Below, in pieces: positions 8,457-16,515 of a stretch of 64,000 bases of DNA. The notes beneath the pieces were generated by a model. That model worked only from the letters and a program-made list of their open reading frames with translations, had not been told where the DNA came from and did not search any database. The position numbers and the translations under genes were made by a program. Origin of the DNA: Ascidiimonas aurantiaca (GTDB lineage Bacteria; Bacteroidota; Bacteroidia; Flavobacteriales; Flavobacteriaceae); the NCBI RefSeq assembly GCF_037646345.1, contig NZ_JBBEWR010000013.1, positions 62,001-126,000 on the forward strand, written 5' to 3'. How positions within the stretch are numbered: position 1 is the stretch's first letter; each line of letters begins with the position of its first letter.

Positions 8457-9297
8457 CGTAAAAAGCTACCAAATTCCAACTTATCATAACCGCTGCAAAT
8501 GAAGAAAGCCCCATAAGTAACCCGATTCCCATATGCATTAGAATTACATGTATAATGGTTAATTTCCTGAGTTTTGTATAAATTAAAAAAGGATAAAGCA
8601 ACTCGAGTAGTACGGTGGCTACAGAGAGCATTGCAAAGAAAATAGGGGGTACATAAGGAAAATCATTCATATTGGCCAATGCCCGCCATATTGCATTACC
8701 ATCCCACCAATTAGGATCTACAGCTTTGGCAATTCCTGACGTGAAATATACAATACACAAGTGCACCTTAAGAAAAAAAGTAAGCTTAAAAAACGAGTGT
8801 TTGTATGCGGGGGTTTCTGTTTTTTTGGTTATGGAAAAATGTTGATCAACCGGAAATAATAAACAGTAAAACAAACTCATTGTCATAAAATGATCATAGC
8901 CGTAGTTATGATTGGGCATAGACCGGAACAACAGTATTTGAAATACAATGGCGAAAAAAAATGAAATGTATTTTTTGAACCCTATAAGACATAGAACCAA
9001 AAAGAGAAGGTATAGAAAACTCAAAGTGTAAATGGTTGTTGCAAGGGACAGACCGGTTACTTTTATAAAATCATGTATCGGGTAAATAATATGATAATAT
9101 TCGGTTTCTAATAACCCTAACTCCAGTGGAACTATAGAATGAGGTGATAAAAAAAGACGGAGATCACGAAAAACAGATATAAAGTCTATAATAGCCAGAG
9201 AAACTACTATTATTCTGAAAATTGCACATATTTTATAATAATCAATATGTGAATTAAAAAAAGCAATCTTATTTGATTGCAAATTCCAAGCTTTCAT
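8428..9297 (-). CDS. HTTM-domain membrane protein (SdpB-like)
   Basis: 289 aa with about six or seven hydrophobic helices. The region around SGIAKAVDPNWWDGNAI (185-203) matches the HTTM hallmark. By eye it aligns with the vitamin K gamma-carboxylase segment holding the catalytic lysine, here K191. The protein lacks the large C-terminal luminal domain of true carboxylases and is close in size to SdpB, the membrane partner needed to mature the Bacillus SDP toxin. It overlaps its neighbours by 29 bases on each side, so translation is coupled to the 193-aa protein upstream and the receptor-like protein downstream. The likely role is maturation or transport of the 85-aa peptide (inference). Confidence 0.78.
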   Translation of the reverse strand: MKAWNLQSNKIAFFNSHIDYYKICAIFRIIVVSLAIIDFISVFRDLRLFLSPHSIVPLELGLLETEYYHIIYPIHDFIKVTGLSLATTIYTLSFLYLLFLVLCLIGFKKYISFFFAIVFQILLFRSMPNHNYGYDHFMTMSLFYCLLFPVDQHFSITKKTETPAYKHSFFKLTFFLKVHLCIVYFTSGIAKAVDPNWWDGNAIWRALANMNDFPYVPPIFFAMLSVATVLLELLYPFLIYTKLRKLTIIHVILMHMGIGLLMGLSSFAAVMISWNLVAFYDDFRFKTKN

Positions 9298-9850
9298 AAA
9301 TCCCTAATTTTTTAGATGTATTGTATGTAGGGGAAGACCATATGTCTTCCGGCATCATAGTGTAAAGGGTAGTTTTGTATGAAGTACTGTGTTGATGTTT
9401 TTTAGCCTCAAATAATCCTATGTGTTTAAACATTTTATTTACATACAGTTTTCTCAATTCCAAAAGTCTTTGATTACCATTTTCGGGAAACTCCTTATTG
9501 TCACTAATATAAAGTGACATTTTAGAAGCCAGTACATCAAAACGGTCTAGATTGTTTTTATTTTTAAAATCAAAAGATTTGGTTTTATGAATTAGGTTTT
9601 TGTTTTCGTCATACACTTCTACTGTAAAAAACTTATAGGTCGCGACGTTAATGCCATAAAACCCGTATCCTGTATTAGTACCTGTAAAAACGGCATAAGT
9701 GTGATAAATGGGATTATGGAGTACCCTTTGGTAAAAACTGAAGTTTACAGTCTCATAATCTTTGAATTCTGCATAAGAACTTATAACAGACATAAAAGCA
9801 ATGCCTGCTATAAAGAAGAAGTGTACGAAAAAGTAAATCTTGTATCTCAT
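9269..9850 (-). CDS. Membrane-anchored protein of peptide cassette (possible SdpA-like role)
   Basis: 193 aa. One N-terminal membrane segment or signal anchor (about 6-26) is followed by a soluble, aromatic-rich domain with no Cys. I recognise no domain. Position and architecture (short N-anchored protein directly before an HTTM protein, after a small secreted peptide) recall SdpA in SdpABC-type systems. That is an analogy from gene order, not from seen homology. Its ATG directly follows the U-tract of a strong terminator (9851-9885), so it is probably expressed by readthrough at a much lower level than the peptide. Confidence 0.65.
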   Translation of the reverse strand: MRYKIYFFVHFFFIAGIAFMSVISSYAEFKDYETVNFSFYQRVLHNPIYHTYAVFTGTNTGYGFYGINVATYKFFTVEVYDENKNLIHKTKSFDFKNKNNLDRFDVLASKMSLYISDNKEFPENGNQRLLELRKLYVNKMFKHIGLFEAKKHQHSTSYKTTLYTMMPEDIWSSPTYNTSKKLGIYESLEFAIK

Positions 9851-9885
9851 AAAAAAAAGCTAATGGGTATGTACCCATTAGCTTT
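9851..9885 (-). terminator. Attenuating terminator between peptide gene and downstream genes
   Basis: A perfect 14-bp stem (9856-9869 with 9872-9885, core gctaatgggta) has a two-base loop. On the minus strand it is followed by eight U residues (9851-9858 as A on plus). The U-run directly abuts the ATG at 9848-9850. It lies 17 bases after the peptide gene stop. Such a hairpin gives a peptide-rich, enzyme-poor expression ratio. Confidence 0.88.
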
Positions 9886-9901
9886 ATTAATTCATTAAAT
9901 T

Positions 9902-10159
9902 CTAGAATCTTGCAAGAACATCTTCCGTCTGATCAAGCTGTTGTTCTTGTTGAGCTGGCTCTTCAACCCAAACACGTCTGGCTCTGGTAAACTTGTCTGG
10001 AAAAGTTTCTACCGATTCAACGAAACTGGTAGCTGCAGTTGTGTTGTAATCTACAAAGTCCGATATTTCAGCATTTGTTTCTGCTTTGTCAATACCTCTA
10101 AAAGAGAACAGCGTAAAAGAAACTGCTACGGCGGCAAGAATTAAAACATTTTTTTTCAT
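9902..10159 (-). CDS. Small secreted peptide, candidate precursor (85 aa)
   Basis: The signal peptide is about residues 1-20 (MKKNVLILAAVAVSFTLFSF). The rest is acidic and glutamine-rich with a basic patch TRARRVWVEEP near residues 58-68, and there is no cysteine. I recognise no family. It is first in a five-gene minus-strand cassette and is separated from the rest by a strong terminator, the usual layout for a precursor peptide with its maturation and export genes. It could be a bacteriocin-like toxin, a signal peptide, or an unrelated small periplasmic protein. The absence of Cys argues against it being a direct SdpC homologue. Confidence 0.7.
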   Translation of the reverse strand: MKKNVLILAAVAVSFTLFSFRGIDKAETNAEISDFVDYNTTAATSFVESVETFPDKFTRARRVWVEEPAQQEQQLDQTEDVLARF

Positions 10160-10582
10160 AATGTTAAAAATTTAGTTAGTATTTAAGATTAATTAGTTCC
10201 GTTAGAAAAAACTCTTTAAGATTTATTAGAGGCAAATAAGACTTCAATAAAATTAAATTCAACACTCTGATTTTAAGATAAATATATTCTTTTTCTTTCA
10301 AAGTAGCAAGAAAAATAGCATTCAATTTTTATTTTTACAGATAGTAAAGGGAAGAATTTATTTGTTAATACTATAGTAATACTCTATAATTATCTAAAAG
10401 AGGAATAAGAAAGAATGCTTCAAAACAGCCAGGAGCAATGGTTAAGGGCTTTTGAGTGGCAGATTTTATAAAACTTGGCACGTGCCTTTTATCTACTGGC
10501 AGAGAACACTTAATACAATACTAAAGTTCTTTTTAAGAGATATGTTTATGGCAGAGGTACAGAAATGAAAAGGATTTAGATA
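10160..10582. other. AT-rich intergenic region, 423 bp
   Basis: It holds the upstream region of the peptide gene (minus) and the 3' flank of fbp (minus). I see no ORF with coding character, no tRNA and no convincing intrinsic terminator. A TTATTTG element on the minus strand around 10225-10231 may be a weak -7 box for the peptide gene. Confidence 0.4.
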
Positions 10583-11593
10583 CTAAGAAGAAGCCCTACT
10601 CATAAATTCCTCTGCTTTTTCTACCATTTTACGACTTCCGCAGAAAAAAGGGACACGCTGGTGTAACTCTTCGGGTACAATATCCATAATAGGGCCAAAA
10701 CCATCACTGGCTTTTCCGTGAGCCTGTTCGGCCAAAAATGCCATTGGGTTGCATTCGTATAAAAGGCGTAGCTTGCCGTTACTGGCTTTACTGCTTTTGG
10801 GATAAATATAGATACCGCCCTTTATCATATTGCGATGAAAATCAGATACGAGTGAGCCAATGTATCGGGAGGTATAAGGGCGATCTTCTTCTTCCATCTG
10901 GCAGTATTTTATATAGTCTTTTACACCCTGAGGGAAGTGGATGTAATTCCCTTCATTAATAGAATAGATCTTTCCGGTTTCGGGAAACCGCATATTGGGA
11001 TGCGAAAGATAAAAAGTACCGATGGCGGGGTTTAGAGTAAACCCGTTTACCCCATGCCCTGTGGTATATACCAGCATGGTAGAGGTACCGTAAATAACAT
11101 AACCGGCAGCCACCTGCCTGCGTCCCGGTTGTAAAAAGTCTTCCAGGGTAACAGGAGTACCCACCGGGGTTACCCTTCGGTACACCGAAAAAATGGTACC
11201 TACTGAAACATTTACATCTATGTTGGAAGAGCCGTCCAGAGGATCTATCAGCACTACATATTTGTTCTGGTGATTACGGTCATTACTGTTAATGCTTATG
11301 AAATGATCTTCTTCTTCTGAAGCAATACCACAAACAATCTCACGGTTGGAAAGGGTTTGAATAAACTTCTCATTGGCCAATACATCCAGTTTTTGCTGGT
11401 CTTCTCCCTGAACATTGGTATCACCGGCAGCCCCAAGTATATCTACAAGCCCCGCTTTGTTTACCTCGTGGTTTACTACTTTGGCAGCAAGTCTAATAGC
11501 GTTTATTAGTTTGGAAAGTTCTCCCGAGGAATATTTAAATTCAGATTGATTTTCAATAATGAATTCACCCAGGGTTTGATTTTTTCTCGACAT
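10583..11593 (-). CDS. fbp: Fructose-1,6-bisphosphatase class I
   Basis: About 336 aa from the ATG at 11593 (MSRKNQTLGEFIIENQ), where family members start; a longer frame extends to 11620. It hydrolyses fructose-1,6-bisphosphate to fructose-6-phosphate in gluconeogenesis, in the cytoplasm. Metal-binding motifs are EEEDHF and the classic VLIDPLDGSSNIDVNVSVGT. The C-terminal substrate region KLRLLYECNPMAFLAEQAHG is intact. It is a single gene divergent from the GNAT/aspartate kinase operon. Confidence 0.96.
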   Translation of the reverse strand: MSRKNQTLGEFIIENQSEFKYSSGELSKLINAIRLAAKVVNHEVNKAGLVDILGAAGDTNVQGEDQQKLDVLANEKFIQTLSNREIVCGIASEEEDHFISINSNDRNHQNKYVVLIDPLDGSSNIDVNVSVGTIFSVYRRVTPVGTPVTLEDFLQPGRRQVAAGYVIYGTSTMLVYTTGHGVNGFTLNPAIGTFYLSHPNMRFPETGKIYSINEGNYIHFPQGVKDYIKYCQMEEEDRPYTSRYIGSLVSDFHRNMIKGGIYIYPKSSKASNGKLRLLYECNPMAFLAEQAHGKASDGFGPIMDIVPEELHQRVPFFCGSRKMVEKAEEFMSRASS

Positions 11594-11658
11594 GGCAGAT
11601 AAGGTTGTGAATCTGCTCACAAATATCGATAAAAATGTGAAACTATACGATTTTGTGC

Positions 11659-11688
11659 TTGAGAATGTTTTTTACATTTATAACTTTG
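11659..11688 (+). promoter_or_regulatory. Promoter of GNAT-aspartate kinase operon
   Basis: A -33 TTG (11659-11661) lies 19 bases before TAACTTTG (11681-11688), matching the Bacteroidetes sigma-A consensus. The ATG follows at 11716. Confidence 0.7.
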
Positions 11689-11715
11689 TGTTTTATTTGA
11701 AACAAAAATTGTGTC

Positions 11716-12198
11716 ATGAGAATACGAACAGCGCAAAAAGATGATATGGGTGCAGTATTAGACCTGATAAAGGAACTGGCCCATTTTGAAAAGGAGCCTG
11801 ATGCGGTTGAAGTAACCGAGAGTCAGTTACAAAAAGATGGCTTTGGGAGCTCTCCGCTTTTTCATTGTTTTGTGGCAGAGAACGATGATGATGAGATCTT
11901 AGGAATGGCATTGGTTTACCCGCGATATTCTACCTGGAAAGGGCCAACCCTGCATTTGGAAGATCTGGTAGTAAAAGAGTCTGCGAGGGGAGCAGGTGTG
12001 GGCAGTGCACTTTTTGAAGCGGTAATACGGTATGGCCATACTATGGGAGTAAAGCGAATAGAATGGGCTGTGCTAGACTGGAACACCCCGGCCATACGTT
12101 TTTATGAAAAGAATGGCGCAAAGGTTTTACGTGACTGGGACGTAGTACAAATGGATACACAAGGAATACAAAATTATCTGTCGCAACCGGAAAAATGA
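11716..12198 (+). CDS. GNAT family N-acetyltransferase
   Basis: 160 aa. It has a GNAT fold with the acetyl-CoA motif A as LEDLVVKESARGAGVGSALFEAVIR (about 85-108) and motif B as NTPAIRFYEKNGAKVL. The overall pattern resembles diamine/spermidine acetyltransferase-type GNATs, but the substrate cannot be told from sequence. Its TGA overlaps the aspartate kinase ATG (ATGA at 12195-12198), so the two are translationally coupled. Confidence 0.88.
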   Translation: MRIRTAQKDDMGAVLDLIKELAHFEKEPDAVEVTESQLQKDGFGSSPLFHCFVAENDDDEILGMALVYPRYSTWKGPTLHLEDLVVKESARGAGVGSALFEAVIRYGHTMGVKRIEWAVLDWNTPAIRFYEKNGAKVLRDWDVVQMDTQGIQNYLSQPEK

Positions 12199-13460
12199 GA
12201 ATATTTAAATTTGGAGGAGCATCGGTTAAAGATGCCCAAGGTGTAAAAAACCTGGTAAAGGTATTGCAAACCGTAGGATATGAAAATACATTGCTCGTGG
12301 TTTCGGCTATGGGTAAAACTACCAATGCTCTGGAGCAGGTCGTTAAGAGTTATTTTGAAAATGCAGACCTGTTGGAAAATAGCCTGCAAACGGTGAAAGA
12401 GAACCATTATCAAATGCTGGTTGATCTTTTTGATCCGGATAATAACCGTGGAGAGCAACATCCGGTTTTCTGGAAGATAGATGGCCTTTTTGCCGAGCTT
12501 TCTTCTTTTCTCGCCCGTAATAAATCTCCCAATTACAGTTTTGTATATGACCAGGTAGTAGGTTTTGGTGAGTTATTATCCACAACTATTATTCACCATT
12601 ATCTTTTAGATACGGGAATTAAGAACACCTGGCTGGATGTGCGGAACCTTATTAAAACCGACATGAATTACAGGGACGGTAATGTAAACTGGGAAGAAAC
12701 TCAGCTCAATATAAGTGAAGGTATCAATACATCTTTACTAAACATTACTCAGGGCTTTTTAGGTAGTGATCCAAACAATTTTACCGTTACATTGGGGAGG
12801 GAGGGATCTGATTACACCGCGGCTATTTTTGCATACTGTCTTGAAGCAGAAAGTGTGACTATATGGAAAGATGTACCCGGAGTGTTGAATGCAGACCCCA
12901 GGTATTTTGATCAAACACAACTGTTACATCAAATTTCGTATAGTGAAGCGATAGAACTGGCTTTTTACGGCGCCTCGGTAATTCACCCCAAAACCTTACA
13001 GCCCTTACAGAGAAAGGAGATACCACTTTTTGTAAAGTCTTTTGTAAAGCCGGAAGATAGCGGTACAGCGGTGAGTAAAGGCATACATCTGGATCCCCCT
13101 ATTTCGTGTTTTATCGTGAAAAAAGCGCAGGTATTGTTATCTCTGTCTTCGCTAGACTTTTCCTTTATTATGGAGGAGCATATAAGCGAGATATTTTCTC
13201 TTCTGCACCGTTACAAAATGAAGGTAGATCTTATTCAGAATTCTGCCATTAGCTTTTCGGTATGTGTGGATAATAAATATGACAATTTGGGTAAGCTCGT
13301 TTCAGTTCTTAAAGAAAGGTTTCAGGTACAGTACTACGAAAATGTCTCTCTTTATACTATAAGGCATGCCACCCAGGACGCTATAGGTTTTGTACAGAAC
13401 GGAAAAGACATACTGCTAAAACAAAGACTTCAAGATACAGTACAATTGGTGGTGAGATAG
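12195..13460 (+). CDS. Aspartate kinase
   Basis: 421 aa. It phosphorylates aspartate, the first step towards Lys, Thr, Met and diaminopimelate. The N-terminus KFGGASV is the amino-acid-kinase ATP motif; VTLGREGSDYTAAIFA is the aspartate-binding segment; and IWKDVPGVLNADPR matches the family. The last 110 residues are an ACT-like regulatory part, suggesting allosteric control, though degenerate. It is a monofunctional enzyme without a homoserine dehydrogenase domain. Confidence 0.93.
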   Translation: MRIFKFGGASVKDAQGVKNLVKVLQTVGYENTLLVVSAMGKTTNALEQVVKSYFENADLLENSLQTVKENHYQMLVDLFDPDNNRGEQHPVFWKIDGLFAELSSFLARNKSPNYSFVYDQVVGFGELLSTTIIHHYLLDTGIKNTWLDVRNLIKTDMNYRDGNVNWEETQLNISEGINTSLLNITQGFLGSDPNNFTVTLGREGSDYTAAIFAYCLEAESVTIWKDVPGVLNADPRYFDQTQLLHQISYSEAIELAFYGASVIHPKTLQPLQRKEIPLFVKSFVKPEDSGTAVSKGIHLDPPISCFIVKKAQVLLSLSSLDFSFIMEEHISEIFSLLHRYKMKVDLIQNSAISFSVCVDNKYDNLGKLVSVLKERFQVQYYENVSLYTIRHATQDAIGFVQNGKDILLKQRLQDTVQLVVR

Positions 13461-13542
13461 TAATTTTTTATCGGTAAGGCCTGTAGGCATCTAATTTAAT
13501 GAATTCATTACGTTAGCAATAAATCGATGCTGCAAATTTGCT

Positions 13543-13550
13543 TACATTTG
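13543..13550 (+). promoter_or_regulatory. Promoter -7 box for acyltransferase gene
   Basis: TACATTTG matches TAnnTTTG 22 bases before the ATG at 13573. Confidence 0.55.
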
Positions 13551-13572
13551 TAATTCGCCTAACGTAAAGTAA

Positions 13573-15375
13573 ATGGGACTTGTTACAGCCAAAGAAGTTG
13601 CACGAGTAATTAAAGTGGAAAAATATGGTATTTTAGGAACTTTCCTGGGGTGGTTGCTCATGAAAGTGCTTAAGATATCAACCCTCAACAAGATATATAA
13701 TCGCAGTAAACACCTTACCGATACCGAATTTTTAAATGCTATTCTGGAGGCATTTGAAATACGTTTTGAAATTCCGGAAGAAGACCTGAAAAGGCTACCC
13801 AAAGACGGAGCGTATATTACGATCTCCAATCACCCTCTGGGAGGCATAGATGGAATATTGTTGTTGAAACTCATGGTAGAGCGTCGCCCCGATTATAAGA
13901 TCATTGCGAATTTTCTGCTGCATCGTATTGAACCCTTAGTGCCTTATATTATGCCGGTGAACCCTTTTGAAGATCATAAGGATGCCAAAAGCAGTATTGC
14001 CGGTTTTAAACAATCATTTAAACATTTACAGGAAGGGCACCCTTTGGGTATATTTCCGGCAGGAGAAGTATCAACTTATAAGGACGGAAGGCTTATTGTT
14101 GACAGACCCTGGGAAGAAGCTGCTATGAAACTCATAAAAAAGGCCGGGGTGCCTATTGTTCCTATTTATTTTCACGGTAAGAACAGCCGACTGTTTTACC
14201 GGTTATCAAAAATAAGTGACACCCTGCGTACTGCGAAACTCCCATCAGAGTTGCTTACCCAGAAAAACCGTCTTATCAAAGTGCGTATTGGGAACCCTAT
14301 TACCGTAGAGTCCCAAAAAGAAATGGAAACCCTGGAAGAGTTTACAGAGTTCCTTCGTAAAAAAACATATATGCTGGCAAATGCATATGAAAAAGAAAGC
14401 CTCCTGAAAAAGGTACCTACTACTCTTAAAATACCTAAACCTCCCCAAAAAATAGTTACTCCTGTAGCAGCAGATCTTATGGAGAAGGAAGTAGAGACCT
14501 TACGTGAGAATGATTCCAAACTTTTGCAAAGTAAGAACTACGAGGTATTCCTGGCCACTGCTTCCCAAATGCCCAATCTGCTGCAGGAAATAGGCAGGCT
14601 CAGAGAAATAACTTTTCGGGAAATAGGCGAGGGTACCAACCAGTCTATAGATCTTGATAATTTTGATCTTTATTATCATCATATGTTTCTTTGGGACAAT
14701 GAAACCAAAATGATAGTAGGGGCTTATCGTATGGGATTGGGAGCCAGAATATTTGAGCAATATGGAATAGATGGTTTTTACTTGCAGGATCTTTTCCGGT
14801 TTGAACCGGAGTTGTATAAAATGATGAGTGAATCCATTGAAATGGGAAGGGCCTTTGTGATCAAAGAGTACCAGCAAAAACCAATGCCTCTTTTCCTCTT
14901 ATGGAAAGGTATTGTGCATACAACCCTTAGATATCCCGAACACAAATATTTAATAGGAGGGGTGAGTATCAGTAATCAGTTCTCAAATTTTTCGAAATCA
15001 CTGATGATCGAATTTATGAAATCTAATTATTATGATCCGTATGTAGCGCAGTATATAAAACCCAAGAAAGAATTTAAGGTAAAACTCAAAGATGCAGACA
15101 AAGACTTTATTTTTGACGAAACTATGGCCGACCTTAATAAATTTGACAAGCTGATCAATGAAGTAGAACCCGGAAGCCTTCGTTTGCCTGTACTTATCAA
15201 AAAATATATAAAACAAAATGCCAAAGTAGTGGCTTTTAATGTAGATCCCTTATTTAACAACTCCGTTGACGGCCTCATGTATATTCGTATTGCCGATCTT
15301 CCTGAGAGCACTGTGAAACCGGTAATGGAAGAATTTCAGGCAGAACTGGAGCGAAAGTTTAATGACGGAAACTGA
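13573..15375 (+). CDS. Bifunctional acyltransferase, PlsC-like plus GNAT-like (OlsF-type)
   Basis: 600 aa. The N-terminal half is a PlsC-type O-acyltransferase with the HX4D motif inside NHPLGGID (86-93) and FPAGEVS (about 156). The C-terminal half (about 320-560) is a GNAT-like N-acyltransferase of the hemolysin/OlsB type (VGAYRMGLG region). This two-domain order is that of OlsF, a bifunctional enzyme that makes ornithine lipid in Flavobacterium and Serratia. By analogy it N-acylates an amino acid using acyl-ACP and then O-acylates the hydroxy fatty acid at the inner membrane. The amino-acid substrate (ornithine or glycine) is not readable from sequence. Confidence 0.82.
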   Translation: MGLVTAKEVARVIKVEKYGILGTFLGWLLMKVLKISTLNKIYNRSKHLTDTEFLNAILEAFEIRFEIPEEDLKRLPKDGAYITISNHPLGGIDGILLLKLMVERRPDYKIIANFLLHRIEPLVPYIMPVNPFEDHKDAKSSIAGFKQSFKHLQEGHPLGIFPAGEVSTYKDGRLIVDRPWEEAAMKLIKKAGVPIVPIYFHGKNSRLFYRLSKISDTLRTAKLPSELLTQKNRLIKVRIGNPITVESQKEMETLEEFTEFLRKKTYMLANAYEKESLLKKVPTTLKIPKPPQKIVTPVAADLMEKEVETLRENDSKLLQSKNYEVFLATASQMPNLLQEIGRLREITFREIGEGTNQSIDLDNFDLYYHHMFLWDNETKMIVGAYRMGLGARIFEQYGIDGFYLQDLFRFEPELYKMMSESIEMGRAFVIKEYQQKPMPLFLLWKGIVHTTLRYPEHKYLIGGVSISNQFSNFSKSLMIEFMKSNYYDPYVAQYIKPKKEFKVKLKDADKDFIFDETMADLNKFDKLINEVEPGSLRLPVLIKKYIKQNAKVVAFNVDPLFNNSVDGLMYIRIADLPESTVKPVMEEFQAELERKFNDGN

Positions 15376-15387
15376 TTGTTTACAGCT

Positions 15388-16410
15388 ATGAAAAAGCCAC
15401 TGTTCTTTCTAATACTCATATTCTCATTCATAACCCATGCACAGGAAATAGTTTCGGGATATGTGTATGACAAGATCTCACAAGAACCTTTAATGGGGGC
15501 TACTGTGTATTTTGATGGCTCTACCTTTGGGAGTACTACCAATGAAGAAGGTTTTTTTATCGTGCGTTTACAAGACCAGATAATGGCACCGCTGGTAATA
15601 AGTTATGTAGGCTATGAAACCTATCTTGTTCCCAATGCTTTTGATACAGATCTTTCGGCTATCTATTTAACTCCCAAAGCAGTACCTCTTGATGAAGTAG
15701 TGGTGGGTGCTGATCCTTTTTCAAGAAGACAAAAACTGGCAGCTTTTCGAAGGGAGTTTCTGGGTGAAACCCAGGCAGCCCGATCCTGCCGTATTTTGAA
15801 TGAAGATGCTGTAAGACTCCGGTATGATACCAGTAGCAATACCTTACGTGCTTTTGCCGATGAGCCTATTATTATTGAAAACCGATATTTGGGCTATCAA
15901 CTAAATTTTAGCCTGTATGATTTTGAAGTGAATTTCAGGTTAGTGAGCCTGGCTCCCTTTGATGTTCACAATATGTTTTTTTCAGGGACTACATTTTATA
16001 AGGATCTGGCTAAGGATAAAGAAAAAATCCTCAAAAGGCGTAAGGAAGTTTATCTTGGGTCAGCTTTGCACTTAATGAGAACGATAGCGGCAGGTAACTG
16101 GACCGATACAGATTTCAGGTTCTTTATACAAAGAGGTACACATCAGATGTCAGTTAATCCCGAAGAGTTTTTTGTCGTTGAGGAGGAGCAGGGCTTTAAA
16201 AAAGTTACGCTTTCTGAAAATCTTACTTTTGTGCATAAAGGTAAAAAACAATCTACCCTTATGAGTAAAAACAAAGAATGGTATATTGGTGCCTATGGTA
16301 ATTACGCACCTATAGAAAACGTTAGATTTAGCGGATGGGTAGGCCGCCAACGTGCTGCCGATCTCTTACCGGTCGATTTTGATCTGAAGCTCAAAAAAAT
16401 GGAAAATTGA
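15388..16410 (+). CDS. CarboxypepD_reg-like surface protein, copy 1
   Basis: 340 aa from the ATG at 15388; a longer frame begins at a TTG directly after the previous stop. A signal peptide (MKKPLFFLILIFSFITHAQ) is followed by a carboxypeptidase-regulatory-like domain (about 20-100: VSGYVYDK, PLMGATVYFDG, VISYVGYE). A conserved C-terminal domain of unknown function follows, with SCRILNEDA as a landmark. It is a tandem paralogue of the next gene with the same layout. It is probably periplasmic or outer-membrane associated, with unknown ligand. It starts 12 bases after the acyltransferase gene and may be co-transcribed with it. Confidence 0.82.
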   Translation: MKKPLFFLILIFSFITHAQEIVSGYVYDKISQEPLMGATVYFDGSTFGSTTNEEGFFIVRLQDQIMAPLVISYVGYETYLVPNAFDTDLSAIYLTPKAVPLDEVVVGADPFSRRQKLAAFRREFLGETQAARSCRILNEDAVRLRYDTSSNTLRAFADEPIIIENRYLGYQLNFSLYDFEVNFRLVSLAPFDVHNMFFSGTTFYKDLAKDKEKILKRRKEVYLGSALHLMRTIAAGNWTDTDFRFFIQRGTHQMSVNPEEFFVVEEEQGFKKVTLSENLTFVHKGKKQSTLMSKNKEWYIGAYGNYAPIENVRFSGWVGRQRAADLLPVDFDLKLKKMEN

Positions 16411-16485
16411 TAATAAATTACGGTATTTACTTCAAATTTTTCAGTTTATCACGCATATTCGTTCGTCTTTCTGTAAATCGATGCT

Positions 16486-16493
16486 TAAATTTG
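16486..16493 (+). promoter_or_regulatory. Promoter -7 box for second paralogue
   Basis: TAAATTTG lies 22 bases before the ATG at 16516 and matches TAnnTTTG. It suggests the second paralogue can be expressed on its own. Confidence 0.5.
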
Positions 16494-16515
16494 TAGAAAT
16501 CAAAAAAGCATGCAT

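Noticed and set aside
9902..10159. Direct SdpC homologue
   Set aside because: Too short and without the cysteines of the SDP core; only the gene order and HTTM partner resemble the Sdp system.
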